A stretch of DNA of 64,000 nucleotides from Onchocerca volvulus (lineage: Eukaryota; Nematoda; Chromadorea; Rhabditida; Onchocercidae): contig HG738137.1 in NCBI GenBank assembly GCA_000499405.2, positions 9,349,459-9,413,458 on the forward strand, written 5' to 3'. A program made the position numbers and the translations under genes. The notes beneath the pieces were generated by a model. It was not told the origin of the DNA and did not search any database. It was given only the letters and a program-made list of their open reading frames with translations. Positions 43,101 through 54,184 of this stretch are shown in pieces; within the stretch, counting starts at the first letter, position 1, and each line of letters begins with the position of its first letter.

Positions 43101-43561
43101 TTTGTCTTATTTATAGATTCGCTATTGTTCTGGAAGTGAAGCAAATGAAATTTTTGAAAATGCATTAGTGAAGACGATAGAAAAGACTCCTAGCGAGCCG
43201 AGTGATGAAATTGGTGCTACGTAAGTTTTTATTGTTGTTGGACTTTTAATACGATTTGAATATTTATTGCTGTATTTATTTCCCAGTCTAATCGAGTTAC
43301 ATTATTTTTATATCATTTCATTGAAGATTGTTGAAATATAAGTCATATTTCAATTTTTTTTTTTTTTTTTAATGGCTCATTGGTCTGCTAAATTACAATT
43401 GCAGAGATCTTGAAAATGATAATCCCTCGAATTTGCTAATTTTCTTTTTTTTTACATTTGTACTAAGTAGATCATTTAATGAAAGATCTTCACTGATAAA
43501 GAAATCATGGTCGAGAAAGGAAAACACAGTAAACAGTGATACTATAAGAAATTTTAGTTAA
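37123..43561 (+). CDS. Nuclear protein with three PWWP-like modules
   Basis: PWWP modules usually read methylated histone tails and DNA. Fifteen exons (37123-37159, 37940-38004, 38141-38266, 38349-38448, 38759-38952, 39214-39351, 39897-40158, 40409-40581, 40973-41052, 41168-41246, 41740-41845, 42078-42275, 42694-42848, 43117-43220, 43471-43561) give 1908 nt, 635 residues, with every phase closed. Three modules start with the same pattern: KAGDVVWAPYRRFPEWPAL (16-34), IGEVVWLSMPNHSEWPVV (157-174) and KGDLAWINRARSGRIVKWPI (345-364). Between modules 2 and 3 lie a charged linker and a basic nuclear-signal-like AAKRPK. After module 3 comes a Cys/His-containing helical region (CARHLMAIWTGQFTCIRHAG, then LVEHLDATVAKFKDAMKSS). 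I recognise no catalytic domain. The acceptor at 41739 is weak (TTTGAG). The last exon is chosen by phase and stop. Confidence 0.8.
37720..37821 (+). repeat. Three 34-bp tandem copies in intron 1 of the PWWP gene
   Basis: Units at 37720-37753, 37754-37787 and 37788-37821 share the pattern GATGATATG..TCACG followed by TTAGTTTGCTGGCATC, with a few substitutions per copy. They lie about 120 bp upstream of exon 2. Confidence 0.92.
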
Positions 43562-46500
43562 TTCTTATCTATCTAAATCACTTTCATAAAATGCTTTCTT
43601 GCAATATAATTTAAACTCTTTTCTTGTTTTAATTATTTCAGTTTCAGATATCATAAAAAAACGTCACTGTTGAAACTTTTTCTTTATGGTTTATAAACAT
43701 ATTTGGCGAATAGTGTACATGTTGTTTCATCATTATGATATCTAATATTAGTTTAGTCAAAGAAAATATTTTAGTAAATATACTAATGGAGTACAATTTA
43801 CTTACATCAAAATGAAATTTAAAAAAAAATCAATAAATCGATTTTCTTAATCCTTTCCTAAATCTTATAATTATTTGAAAATGAGAGAACTTAACTTTCT
43901 GTTTGCCATATCACTAAGGAATATTATATAGCTTAGCATCTAAGAATGTATTTATCTCGAGATTCAGGTCACTTATCATAATTGTGACGAGTAATTACTT
44001 TAGAACTGGTTTCGAACAACTTCTCAAAGCAGCATCAAAAGTGCGATGTGCAGCGTTAGGAATGGATTAGCTGGAGTTCGAGATGATGGCATAGTATTGT
44101 CTTTCCTACAATTCACTCTGAAAATTGTTATATATTTGAATGAATCGATTAGTTTTTGTTTTGTTTTTTTTTCTTTTTTTTTTTTTTTTATCACACATTA
44201 TGCACCTCAAGTTTTTCTTGCACGTTAATTTAGATGGTACAGACGCAAAACAGCAGATAAGGAAGTGAAATCTTATATGTTTTCATTAAGGTGAAAGCTA
44301 TTCTAAATCTGAATTAGATAAGTTGAAAGGTCTTAATGTCTTAATGTGGTCTTTTCTACCTAATTTAGAACTTTTTTTTTTTTTTTTCGAATTGATCGGA
44401 CTGATTCCACTGCAGATTTTGATAAATCTAATCAGTTTTTTAAGAAAAGGAAGAATTTTTAAGAGGGATATCTAATCCTTTCAGGTACATTTTTTGACCT
44501 CTTTTATCCAATTCTTTCCCTCCTAAGAAAAAATGATATTTCGGGAAAAAATTGTGAGAAATAACTACTCGAGTTTTGATTATTATTAATCGCATTTGAG
44601 TTTTTATATCGTCATTATTATTATTTTTTTTTTCTTTTGATATTAAAATATGCTGTGATTTGCAGCATCTCTAACTGCCAATATACTTAATTTATCAAAA
44701 TATGTATATTTTTAATTGATTCGCTGAATTTATGAATCGCTAATTCGATACATCTCAGGAAAAAGAGAATTTTCCGGGATATTTAGCCTTTCAGGGAATT
44801 ATTTTCGGGTCGAAAAAAACTTTAGATTTGGATTCTTCGCGAAAATATTTAGATGATACCTTTCCTGTGTCTTTTTAATTTATTTGGAAAGAAATTAAAA
44901 TGGGAATTGAAAAAAATTTTAATTTTGAGATGAACATTCAGTGGTTAGATCTTTTTTTTATTTAATAATTTCATTCGTATATTTTTATTTATGTGTTTCA
45001 AACTTTATTTGCTAAACTTATTTTTGATCAGATTTTTCTTGATTGTTAAGATATTAGAAATTTACAGTTGTTGTTCAGATGGACTTGTTTGTTTGGAATT
45101 CTTTTGCATAGCATACGAATATTTTAATCATTCCTTAGAATAATATTTAAAAATTTTGAATGTACACAAGTGACAGTGATTGAGCCAGAAATGATTTGAT
45201 TTTAATTTTTTTTTCTAATAAATATTGATTTGATTGGAAGATAGTTTTGCAGGAATATTTTCTTGAATCTCCTCAGCTCTATATTAATGCTGTCTTCTGT
45301 TAAGATAGCATAGGCTGAGTGCCTTGTGTTTGAAATGATTAAAATGTGTTTTCCTGATTCCTCATCCTTTTTTCTCTTTTGAATATTTCTTGTTTATAAA
45401 ATAATGGCTCTATCTTTGATAAAAACCGACTTATATGAATAAATTTGATCAGTGAATACTGCTAAAAATTCATTTGTCACATGCTTTCAAATCACAGGCA
45501 TTCCATCTTTTTGATCATTCGTGGTAATAATAATGATTATTCACCAATACTAGATAGGCTCATTAAAAGTTTTCTCACAGACGCCTAAATTTATAATTTG
45601 GAACTATTCAAATATTTCGAATTCGCAAATGTAGCCATTATTAACGTTGTATTATCTACTACAACTTCCTTGTTCATTCGTTGTATTTGTTCCATAAATT
45701 TGTTTCTCCATATTTTCAAATCAATAGTCGAAGTTGCTATTAGAGAAAGTTAAAATTTTCAATAATCTGGATATGTCTTTTAAATGAAATTGAGGTTCCC
45801 ATTTCACTTTCAAATTTCTCTTCCGGTCATCATTGAATCAGACATTTCTTTCCTAAAAAGGTTATCGAAAATTAAAATTTTACTAAACAGCTTTTTTTTT
45901 TGCGTTATTTCTTCGATATTCAGATTATTGGAAATTTTTTTACTGTAATTGTTGCAATTTCTTTTTCCGAAGTACAAAACGAGACAAAATTCATTGCATA
46001 TCACATAAGACTTCAAAATCTTGATTCATTTAAATTAATAATAAATTAATTACAATGTTATGTCTTGTTTATATGGCTTTTCTTTCAAGTAGTTAATGAA
46101 TTTTTATTTTTTTAGTATAATCCTTTTCCTAACTACTTATCATTCATTCTTATGAGTCCGAATTATTGTGATTATGGATTATAATTATGATATATTTGCT
46201 ATCCCATATTTTTTCTCTCAATTTTCTCCAATTCAAAAAATACCATCTCAATTTTTCGTAAATAAAATTTGCGTGGTTTATTTTATGACCATATTTTTTG
46301 ATTGATTAGTTTAATCAGTCAATTATTTACTGATTATCTTTTTCCCGTATAACAGATTTATACTTCGTCGGTGGCTGGGGCGTTTCGAAACAATCCATCG
46401 TAGGATTGCTAGTTTCAAAATGTCACCATGGTTGTGAAACAACTTTCTGTGACGCATTGATTGGTTCTGAAAGGGGAGTGTGCGATAAAGTTGGAGAATT

Positions 46501-47139
46501 AGACAGTTAAGGGGTGCAGTCATTGGAAGCAGTAGGATTGTTTGTGGGGAGGGTTTGGGTGTGGTTACATATTTTGGTTCTCAGAAGTTCCGCATAACTG
46601 GATTAGCGGGTCTTAGGTATCTGTAGGGTATCCAGTTGTATTTCAGGATAAGCTGGAAGTGCTGGGAATTGCGTTCGGAGTTTCGTGTCCTATAACTGTT
46701 ATTTGCATTCGAGAAAATGTGCTTCAAATTTCTCAAACCAGATTAATTTGTTAGGTAGACGAAAAAGAGTGCTAGTGAGGATAAATTTCCAGAAAATTGT
46801 AAAAACTTGCAGAGATCTAAAAAAGCCAAATACTAAAATGAAGAGTTTTTCCTTCGTTTCAGTATTTGGCTTTTTTAAATCATGTGATCTAGATTATGTG
46901 AATATATGTTTCAAGCAAATTTCTTAGAAAATTTTCTGTATATCTTTGACATTCTGATTTTATTTTGTTTATTCTTCGTTTTAGAATTCCAGAATAATAA
47001 AAAAACTAAAATAAGAATGTCCGGGATTTGAAGTGGAAGTTTCCAGTGATTCGATCATTCTTTTGAGCACATATTTTAACGGCACTAGAGGAGTAAATGT
47101 TAATTGGAAGTTATTAAGGTTTTTCTTAACTTGTAACGA
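43562..47139. other. Intergenic between PWWP and eL32 genes
   Basis: No protein gene was recognised in 3.6 kb. Most is AT-rich with T homopolymers. From about 46360 to 46690 the sequence becomes clearly G-richer and less AT-rich, and a long hairpin follows at 46817-46876 (listed separately). A TTTCCAG acceptor at 47040-47046 could serve the eL32 leader. This part is the best candidate for the eL32 promoter and 5' UTR. Confidence 0.45.
46817..46876. repeat. 60-nt near-perfect inverted repeat (hairpin)
   Basis: Arms 46817-46842 and 46851-46876 are complementary at 24 of 26 positions around an 8-nt loop. The inner arm core is AAAGCCAAATACT. Partial complementarity continues outward (AGATC on the left, GATCT on the right). 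The size fits a microRNA-precursor-like fold or a tiny inverted-repeat element; sequence alone does not decide. It sits about 260 bp upstream of the eL32 start. Confidence 0.8.
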
Positions 47140-48282
47140 TGGTTTTGGTGGCTGGAAAAAGGATAAAAATTGTGAAGAAGCATAAGCGACGCTTCACGAG
47201 ACACGAATCTGATCGTTACCATCGCTTGCGTCCAAACTGGCGAAAACCAAAGGTTTATTTGGCATTTTAATTTTCTTTTGAGAGAAGAGAAATTTTTTTT
47301 TTTACCGAATTATTCGAAGATAAGATATAATTGAGTATTTGATGAGATGGAATTCGTGAATTTCTCATTTCCCATTTTCCATTTTTTGAAACGAGTCGGG
47401 ACAGGAAAAGAATAATCTCATTTATTGTTTTGCTCAATTTGTTTGAAGGTTGCATTGTCATTTTTTGGCGCTAATTAAAATATGCTCTTCCGAAAGTTAA
47501 AAATCTAGTAGTATTGAGAATTAGTGTGGATTAGCAGGCCTTAATTTTCATTTGAATTGCTCCATATATATGCAGTGCAAATGAATAAGAAATTTTAAAC
47601 GGACTATTTTGTTCAGATCTGTAGCGAAAAGAAAAAGCCATTTGAAATAACACTTTCTTGAAAGCCAAAAAAAATATTTTAAGGGTATTGATAATCGTGT
47701 CCGAAGAAGATTCAAGGGTCAGCGTCGCATGCCCAAAATTGGTTATGGTAATGCTAAGATGACACGGCATATGTTGCCAAACGGATTTAGAAAAGTACTC
47801 ATACACAATGTTAAAGTTAGTTTTGCCTTTCATTTGAGATAATTGGTTTTTTCTTTTTTTCGGAATGTTTTCTGTGTAGCGAACGGAGCACTTAGTGCTA
47901 CGCATTGAAGGAATAAATACATATGCTTTTTTTTTTTTTTCTTTTGCTTGAACAGCTTTACTTTATGTTTGATTATGAAAATCTAACATAATTTTATTGA
48001 TTGTGGAGATCCGCATCGATTAAACGACAATTCCAGCTATTCAATTAAATTTCCAACAGACTGTCGTACTACTACTAATATTATTCCTGACTAGTAGTGA
48101 TAGCAGGATTGATGGATTTTTAGGATCTGGACATGTTGTTGATGCAGAATAAGAGATTCGCTGGTGAGGTAGCGCATGGCGTATCATCGAAAAAACGAAA
48201 GAGCATTGTGGAACGAGCGCAGCAACTTAATGTCAAATTGACCAATGGGCATGCAAAAATCAGGTCGGAGGAAAATGAATAA
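47140..48282 (+). CDS. rpl-32: 60S ribosomal protein eL32, with an apparent 1-nt frame break in exon 1
   Basis: A structural protein of the large ribosomal subunit. Exons are 47140-47252, 47684-47815 and 48124-48282. Exons 2 and 3 are clean ([20 protein letters not shown], then [32 protein letters not shown] and SEENE before TAA) and match eL32 from animals over the whole length. Exon 1 starts ATG GTT TTG GTG GCT GGA AAA. It then needs one extra A in the A run at 47157-47160 to enter the conserved frame [20 protein letters not shown]. As given, the ATG frame stops two codons later. With that base the product would be about 135 residues, the family length. A sequence error is likeliest; a processed pseudogene is excluded by the introns. 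An AATAAA overlaps the stop codon (48278-48283). Confidence 0.88.
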
Positions 48283-49399
48283 ATTGATTCGATTAGTGTT
48301 GATTAGTAATACGATTGTTCAAAAATGATTTTTATTTTCGTTCCTTTTTTTACTGCGGTGAGAATTCGGGAAAGAATTTCCAATCGCGAAGGCTCTTTGT
48401 TTGTTCTACATGTCACTTCTCCTGGATCTGTTAAGTAAAATATTGTTACTTCCTTGTTCCGTATTATATGACGACTTTGACACGGATAACTGCTGGGAAT
48501 TTATGCAGTGATAAAAAGGAATTTCTGTATTTATTTCATTGTTCGATTTATTATAGCAGATAGGAATGAGTGAAATTTCAAAGCGGCACTGAACTGATTT
48601 CATTAGTATAACAAGATTTTTGAACATACTGTAGCAATTATTTATGGAACAATTATGAGATAAACACAATAAAATAACACAACCGATATAGTGATAGAAT
48701 AAAAGAGAATAAGAGAAACATAATGCAAAGAGACATACAACATCCACAGTTCCGTAACGATATGCTACTAAAAGGTGGATTGTTACGACCTAATGCCTTG
48801 ATCGCAAATGCTAGGTTGAGACATGCTGCTAAGTTGAATAATAAAAAACCAATCATATTTCTTCCCTTTTCTTTTTCATTTGAACGATCCGCCTCCTTTT
48901 GTGGTCGGTAAGACAAACCATTATGCTCCTGATTTCCTTTGAAGTCTGATAAAATCACATATAAAACCTCTGACACTACTGATTAATTTATCTATTGCCA
49001 TATATCTAATCAATTAGGAAGCATGAATTATTCAATAATTTTTCGGATAAGAACTGGAAAGATAAGACGAGAGTGCGCATGATCCGCACTTTTAATTACA
49101 TATCTTGGAAGGAAAAACCGAGGTGGTCGACGATAATCTGGATATCATCATCTGTTTGTGCGGACTAATTTCTAAGTGTCACAACTTATTTGTGTAGGTT
49201 CAATCATACTAATAGAAAAAAAAAAAAAAAAAAAAAAAAACATAGTACACAGCATATTTAAATTTGAGGAATTTGAGAAAACAAAGAATGTTCAATAGAG
49301 TTCACACTAGGAACTCCTAATTTACTAAATAAAATAAAAGGAAGTCATGATGAGGTAGGCAAACACCGACGCATCTTCGTGCTTCCTGACTATGGTTTT
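48283..49399. other. Intergenic between convergent eL32 and claspin genes
   Basis: About 1.1 kb with no recognised gene. A slightly GC-richer part at 48720-48910 has open frames on both strands, neither with a family motif. A run of 25 A lies at 49216-49240. The claspin terminal exon is assigned with low certainty, so part of this region might belong to it. Confidence 0.4.
49216..49240 (+). repeat. A25 homopolymer
   Basis: An uninterrupted run of 25 A on the plus strand (T on the claspin strand), about 160 bp beyond the assigned claspin stop. It is simple sequence and prone to length error. Confidence 0.9.
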
Positions 49400-52300
49400 T
49401 TAAGCATTTTGCTCCTGAAATTATGAACACTATCTCTTGAAACATGTCAACTTTGCGTAACACAAAAATTACAATTAAATTGTTCTAAAAAATCAGATTT
49501 AATAATGAAACCTTGGTATGTTCATTTGCACGTGCATTACTGGTTTCCGCAGATTTCGTATATAGTGTAATCTTAGTCTGATTCAACACTTGAGACAAGG
49601 ATTTGCGGTGATATAAAAGGGAATTTTTACAAACCAAAGCGTCTGCTTGTTCATCTGATTGACTGTTCCCATTCAAATCTGCAATTTTTTTGCTGTAACT
49701 GCAAGAGCCAATCCATGTCAACAGTGATTTATTCGAAAGGAGAAGAATTAAATATTTTATAAATCTACAGAGAAAATGAGGACGAGAATGACCATTAAGA
49801 ATACAACTCTATGAGATGATAGAAACAACAAAATGAAAAATCAACTATCCGAGTCAAGGAAATTACGCCCAAATGTGCCAGCGTTTCATCTCAGTAGGAT
49901 ATTGAAAGACTTGACAGTTCTCGTAATTTGAGAATTATAAAAGAAAGAACTCGATGCTTACTTCCTTTATCGATGATTTTCGAAGCAGCCTTTAATAACG
50001 GATTTGTTTTCTTCAATAAAGTACTTTCACCATGCAATTCAGTTTTCTGGAAAATAATAGAAGCAGATTAGACAGTATTAAGCCAAAAATGATAATAAAC
50101 CCCGCAAAGAATACCTACCAGTTAATTTAGCTTCGATTTCTTCATATGATTTCTGGGATGTGAAGAACGTAGCCAGCCAATATTCAAGTCAAATTAAAAA
50201 ATAAATAAGTAGGTGAATAAATGATTACCTTTGTTTCTATTTTCCATTTCGATATTTCCCGACGTCTTTTACATACTTCGTCGTCATCGACTTCAATATT
50301 TTCTGCATCAACAGCAACATCATCCATTTCTTCATTTGTATTTTCATTTTCTGTTACACGTAATTTGAAGCGGAAAGTGCGATCTGTTTCTTCTGTGAGA
50401 TCACCATCAATAAGAAGTTGATCTTTCCAGTATAATAGCTTTCTATCTTCTTCATCCTGCATTTAGATAACTCCTTGATTTCAATATATTGACACCAAGA
50501 TTATTCTGAGATCAATATTTAATAAAATCAAATTTATAAACAGAAAATTTCCAAAGATCCGACTGAATTCTAGAGTTAATTCAAAAATAGAACGATAGCA
50601 TGAAAAGGAATCTTACTTGCTGTTGTTTTAACCATTGCTTATGAAGTTGTTCTCTAATCGTTTCATCGTCTGGAAGCTCATCATTATCCCCTTCCTCAGC
50701 TTCATAAACATTCAGCTGATCTTCATCATCATTTTCATCACTCCCAACATCATCGCCAGACAATGAAGCTTCTTCATCAATATATTCGGATCTGAAATGG
50801 ATTTGCTATGCACTCTATTTAGAATTAATCCCTCATATACAAAAAATGTAAAATATGAAAACAATATAAACTTCAAAATCAACTTCTTTTTCGCTTTTTG
50901 TGCTCTTTCCAGTTCACGAAATATTTTCAATTCATCATCACTGGAATTTGCTTCCTCCACTCCTTCAACCTGCTGGTTCTAAAAGTGCTTTGTTTATATA
51001 TTTTTGAGTAAATCAGCTTATAAAATGATAATTTCTGGTAAATTAGCTCTTAAAGTAATGATTGGGATCAAAATTTGCAGACCAAAAATACAATATGTTC
51101 TGGCATTTTTGACCAGTAAATTGAATGAGCCTGAAATGGGCTGACTGTCCTAATCATATGGAGAAACATATCTGTAAGATGTTGTTGCTCTAATTTAAAA
51201 TCTAGAGAACGAAAAAATGTAACCTCATCATTTACTTCATCAATCGGCTCAATCACATTTCTCTTATGATCATCATCCTCATCACTGAATAAAAAACTGT
51301 CCTGCTTATTAACATTGAATTCATCACTTTCGTTTAGCAGTGCATTAACATCATCGATGCTATTTGTTTTCTTCTGGTTTGAAATACTGCTAGTTTCAAT
51401 GTCGTTCCTGTCGTCAGCTTCTAGATTACGAACATTTTTTATTGATTTTAGAGCATCTTTGTCTTCGTTATCTTTATCTTCATCGCTATCATCAGGTGTG
51501 AACAGCAAGCGACGCTTCCTAGGCTTCCTATGTCGCCTTATCAATTCATCTTCATCTTCGTCATCTCTGTCGTCGTCATCACTGTTATCTATTGGAACCC
51601 TAAATCGTTTGAATTTATAACTCCTTTCAAATTTATATCTATAAGAATAACACAAAAACTATTTCCATCCGTTTAGCATGATTTGAAGTATCTAATCAAC
51701 TGATTAATTTCTAATTACCATCAGAGATATCAGAACGAATATTTTTTTAAAATTACAATCCTTCTCATATTTCAAATCATAGTAAAGCATAACTATAATT
51801 TCCATAAACATTGACTACCAGAAAATCATCGTTTTAAAGGTCTCAAAAAATGAGCAACCACACGAAAACTTTTTGAAATTCTGATTATCATAAAATTGGG
51901 TCTCCCTGCTCCTTCCTCTTTTTCTCTCCCAAAGGATAGAATCATGCATCAAATTATTTTCGCTGCATTATAAAAATCATCTAATTAAAATGCCATAACG
52001 AATTTAAATTCAAATTAAATCGCAAATAAAACTTCTTGGCTAACTTCTTGTGCTCATCAGGTTTGTTATCTTCAGGATAGTCGAAACTACCGGAACAATT
52101 TGCCGCAACATCATCCAGCAGTCGATCTATTAGACTTGTTGAACTTCTATTATCTTCTTCCGAATCTACTATTTGAATTAGTTCTATATCTAATTTGATA
52201 AAATAAAAAAATGAGTTCACCAGAACTAATTCCCCTCTAAGAAACTTTAAATTATGACGTTTCGAGGTCATGTATTACTAGATTAGTAATCATGAATTCG

Positions 52301-54022
52301 CATTATGCTGTGATTGAGAAACTGATGAGCCAGAGATTCAAATTTCCACAAAAGTAAATTTATGACTTAAATTACAAAAAATTGTCGAATTATTATTAAA
52401 GACTAGTGCAACAACCTGTTTTTTCATCCGACAAATTAAATGAGGTTGCTTCATTGTCTGATAAATAACAACTGAAAACAAATTAATTTCAACTTTAAAA
52501 TGCATAAATTTTTCTTAAAAATAATTTAAATGTAACTGATCTGATACTGCGTTTCTATTCATAATGTGATGGATATTTTGCTCGCTATTATGCTGAGTGT
52601 AGCAAAAATAAGAAAAAGAAATCTCTCATATCCCGGAAAGTAAATCATAGCACATTAAGGAGTAAAATGAAATCTAGTAGCTGCATGATTTATCATGAAG
52701 GATAACTGAAGTACCTTTGATGATGACAATTATTTGAAATTTGAAGAACCAGTATTAAAAAATTCATTTTTAAGAATAGTCATAAATTCTTGTTTGGACA
52801 GAGCAGAGGAAGAATTAGAAATCTCAAAGCATTGTAAAGAATCTCTACTAATATTAATATATTATAAAGAATTTTTTTTTCCTTACAACATTTTAATATT
52901 GTTAGAAACATGACAAACCTTTCATGATCTTTATGTTCCATCAGACTTTCGTAAGTTTTTGTTCCCGTCTGCAACCAGTCTTTCCGTAAATCTTCGTCGA
53001 ATATGTTTTCCTGAAAGTTGCATTGAACAAGAAATCCCACTATGCCAAAAAATGGATTATTACTACAAAACCTAAATGACTATATTTTCTGACAATTCTA
53101 ATAAGAGGCTGTAATCTATTTTACATCTTCAGAAAAAAACGACATCTTGCAAATTACGAAACGTCACCTTCTTCATTGAATGATAAGCAGCACAAACTTT
53201 CTTATATACTTTATAGCCACGCTGAATTGACTTCGCTAATCTAACATAGAATTATTCATATCGAAACCCTAGCTTTTTAGTATTTTTATATACCTAATAA
53301 TATAACCAAGAGTTGTTGTTAGTTAGTTAACTTTTTAATATTAAGTTAATGAGCAGTATTTAAATACAGAAAGTTTTAAAGTCTATTGCCAAAGTGACAT
53401 AAGAATCGATACTGTTCTGTTAATAAATTCTTAGATGATCACTAATTTACTGCATATGTTATGGGATTGGAAAAAAATCTCCTATCTGTTTTTAACTTTG
53501 CCAATTTTCTTTCATTCACCTTATGTAAGGGATATCTGTGAAATCATAATGGTTTTGTATTCTTGTAAATATGCAAGACTGTCACTGATAATATAAATAG
53601 ATTTAAAAAAATAATAGATATGAAGGATAGTTTGATTTTAGTTTATACAAATTCTGGTTATTTCAACGACATTACGTCTCAGTTAAAAATTTTAATACAA
53701 GGAAAAAAAAAACCTTTGAAACGAATTTATCATCATTATCTTCAGCTACAACCTCATTTAACCCCTCGTTTAAATAGATACTTCCATTTTTCTCTGCAAT
53801 TTCCTCTTCAATTTCATTATTTCTATTTTCAATACTTCTTTTTTTTTCATTTACTTCATATTCCTGAATGAATGTCTCTCTATCATCATCATTCGAATCA
53901 TCTGCTTCGTGTCTCATCAAATCGTATTTGGGCTTAACATCCTTCTCTTTCACGACTGCATTGTTTTCTAGCGATTTTTTTCCAAAATCACATTCTAATG
54001 CTTTGCTTTCTTCATCATTCAT
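49400..54022 (-). CDS. clsp-1: Claspin, replication-fork / checkpoint mediator
   Basis: Claspin travels with the replication fork and links ATR to CHK1. Exons (high to low): 54022-53714, 53221-53168, 53010-52919, 52471-52416, 52183-52000, 51638-51092, 50978-50872, 50791-50617, 50456-50229, 50152-50119, 50046-49962, 49698-49512, 49414-49400. The protein is very acidic with Ser/Asp runs. The best match is the conserved central block: YIDEEASLSGDDVGSDEND, then ELPDDETIREQLHKQWLK, DEEDRKLLYWKDQLLIDGDL and FRFKLRV, aligned with the SGSDVGSEDE and DGDL region of human claspin. The first nine exons join in phase. The last joins do not: the 85-nt exon 50046-49962 fits neither neighbour in phase, although its frame (ESTLLKKTNPLLKAASKIID) looks coding. 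Using a donor at 50114 and skipping it restores phase. The 5' exon follows an acceptor at 54038-54039, 14 nt before the ATG. Confidence 0.82.
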
Positions 54023-54184
54023 AAGTTTACATATATCCTAAAGAATATCATGTAAGGATTAAAGAATAATTTATAGGATAGCCAATACTCACTATTGTTA
54101 TCATATTATAAGAACATACATTTGTCTATTCCCGATATTACTGTCTTTAAAAAATGATGCGATGAACAAAAAATCAGGAAAGAA

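Noticed and set aside
47531..47905. Minus-strand 124-codon open frame
   Set aside because: It overlaps eL32 exon 2 in antisense; the plus-strand frame is the conserved one.
48653..48976. Minus-strand hydrophobic open frame of 107 codons, considered as a claspin exon or separate gene
   Set aside because: No similarity to claspin and no acceptor joining it in phase; the plus strand is equally open there.
51315..51620. Plus-strand Ser-rich open frame of 101 codons
   Set aside because: Serine runs are the reverse complement of acidic Asp/Glu-coding repeats in the claspin exon 51638-51092.
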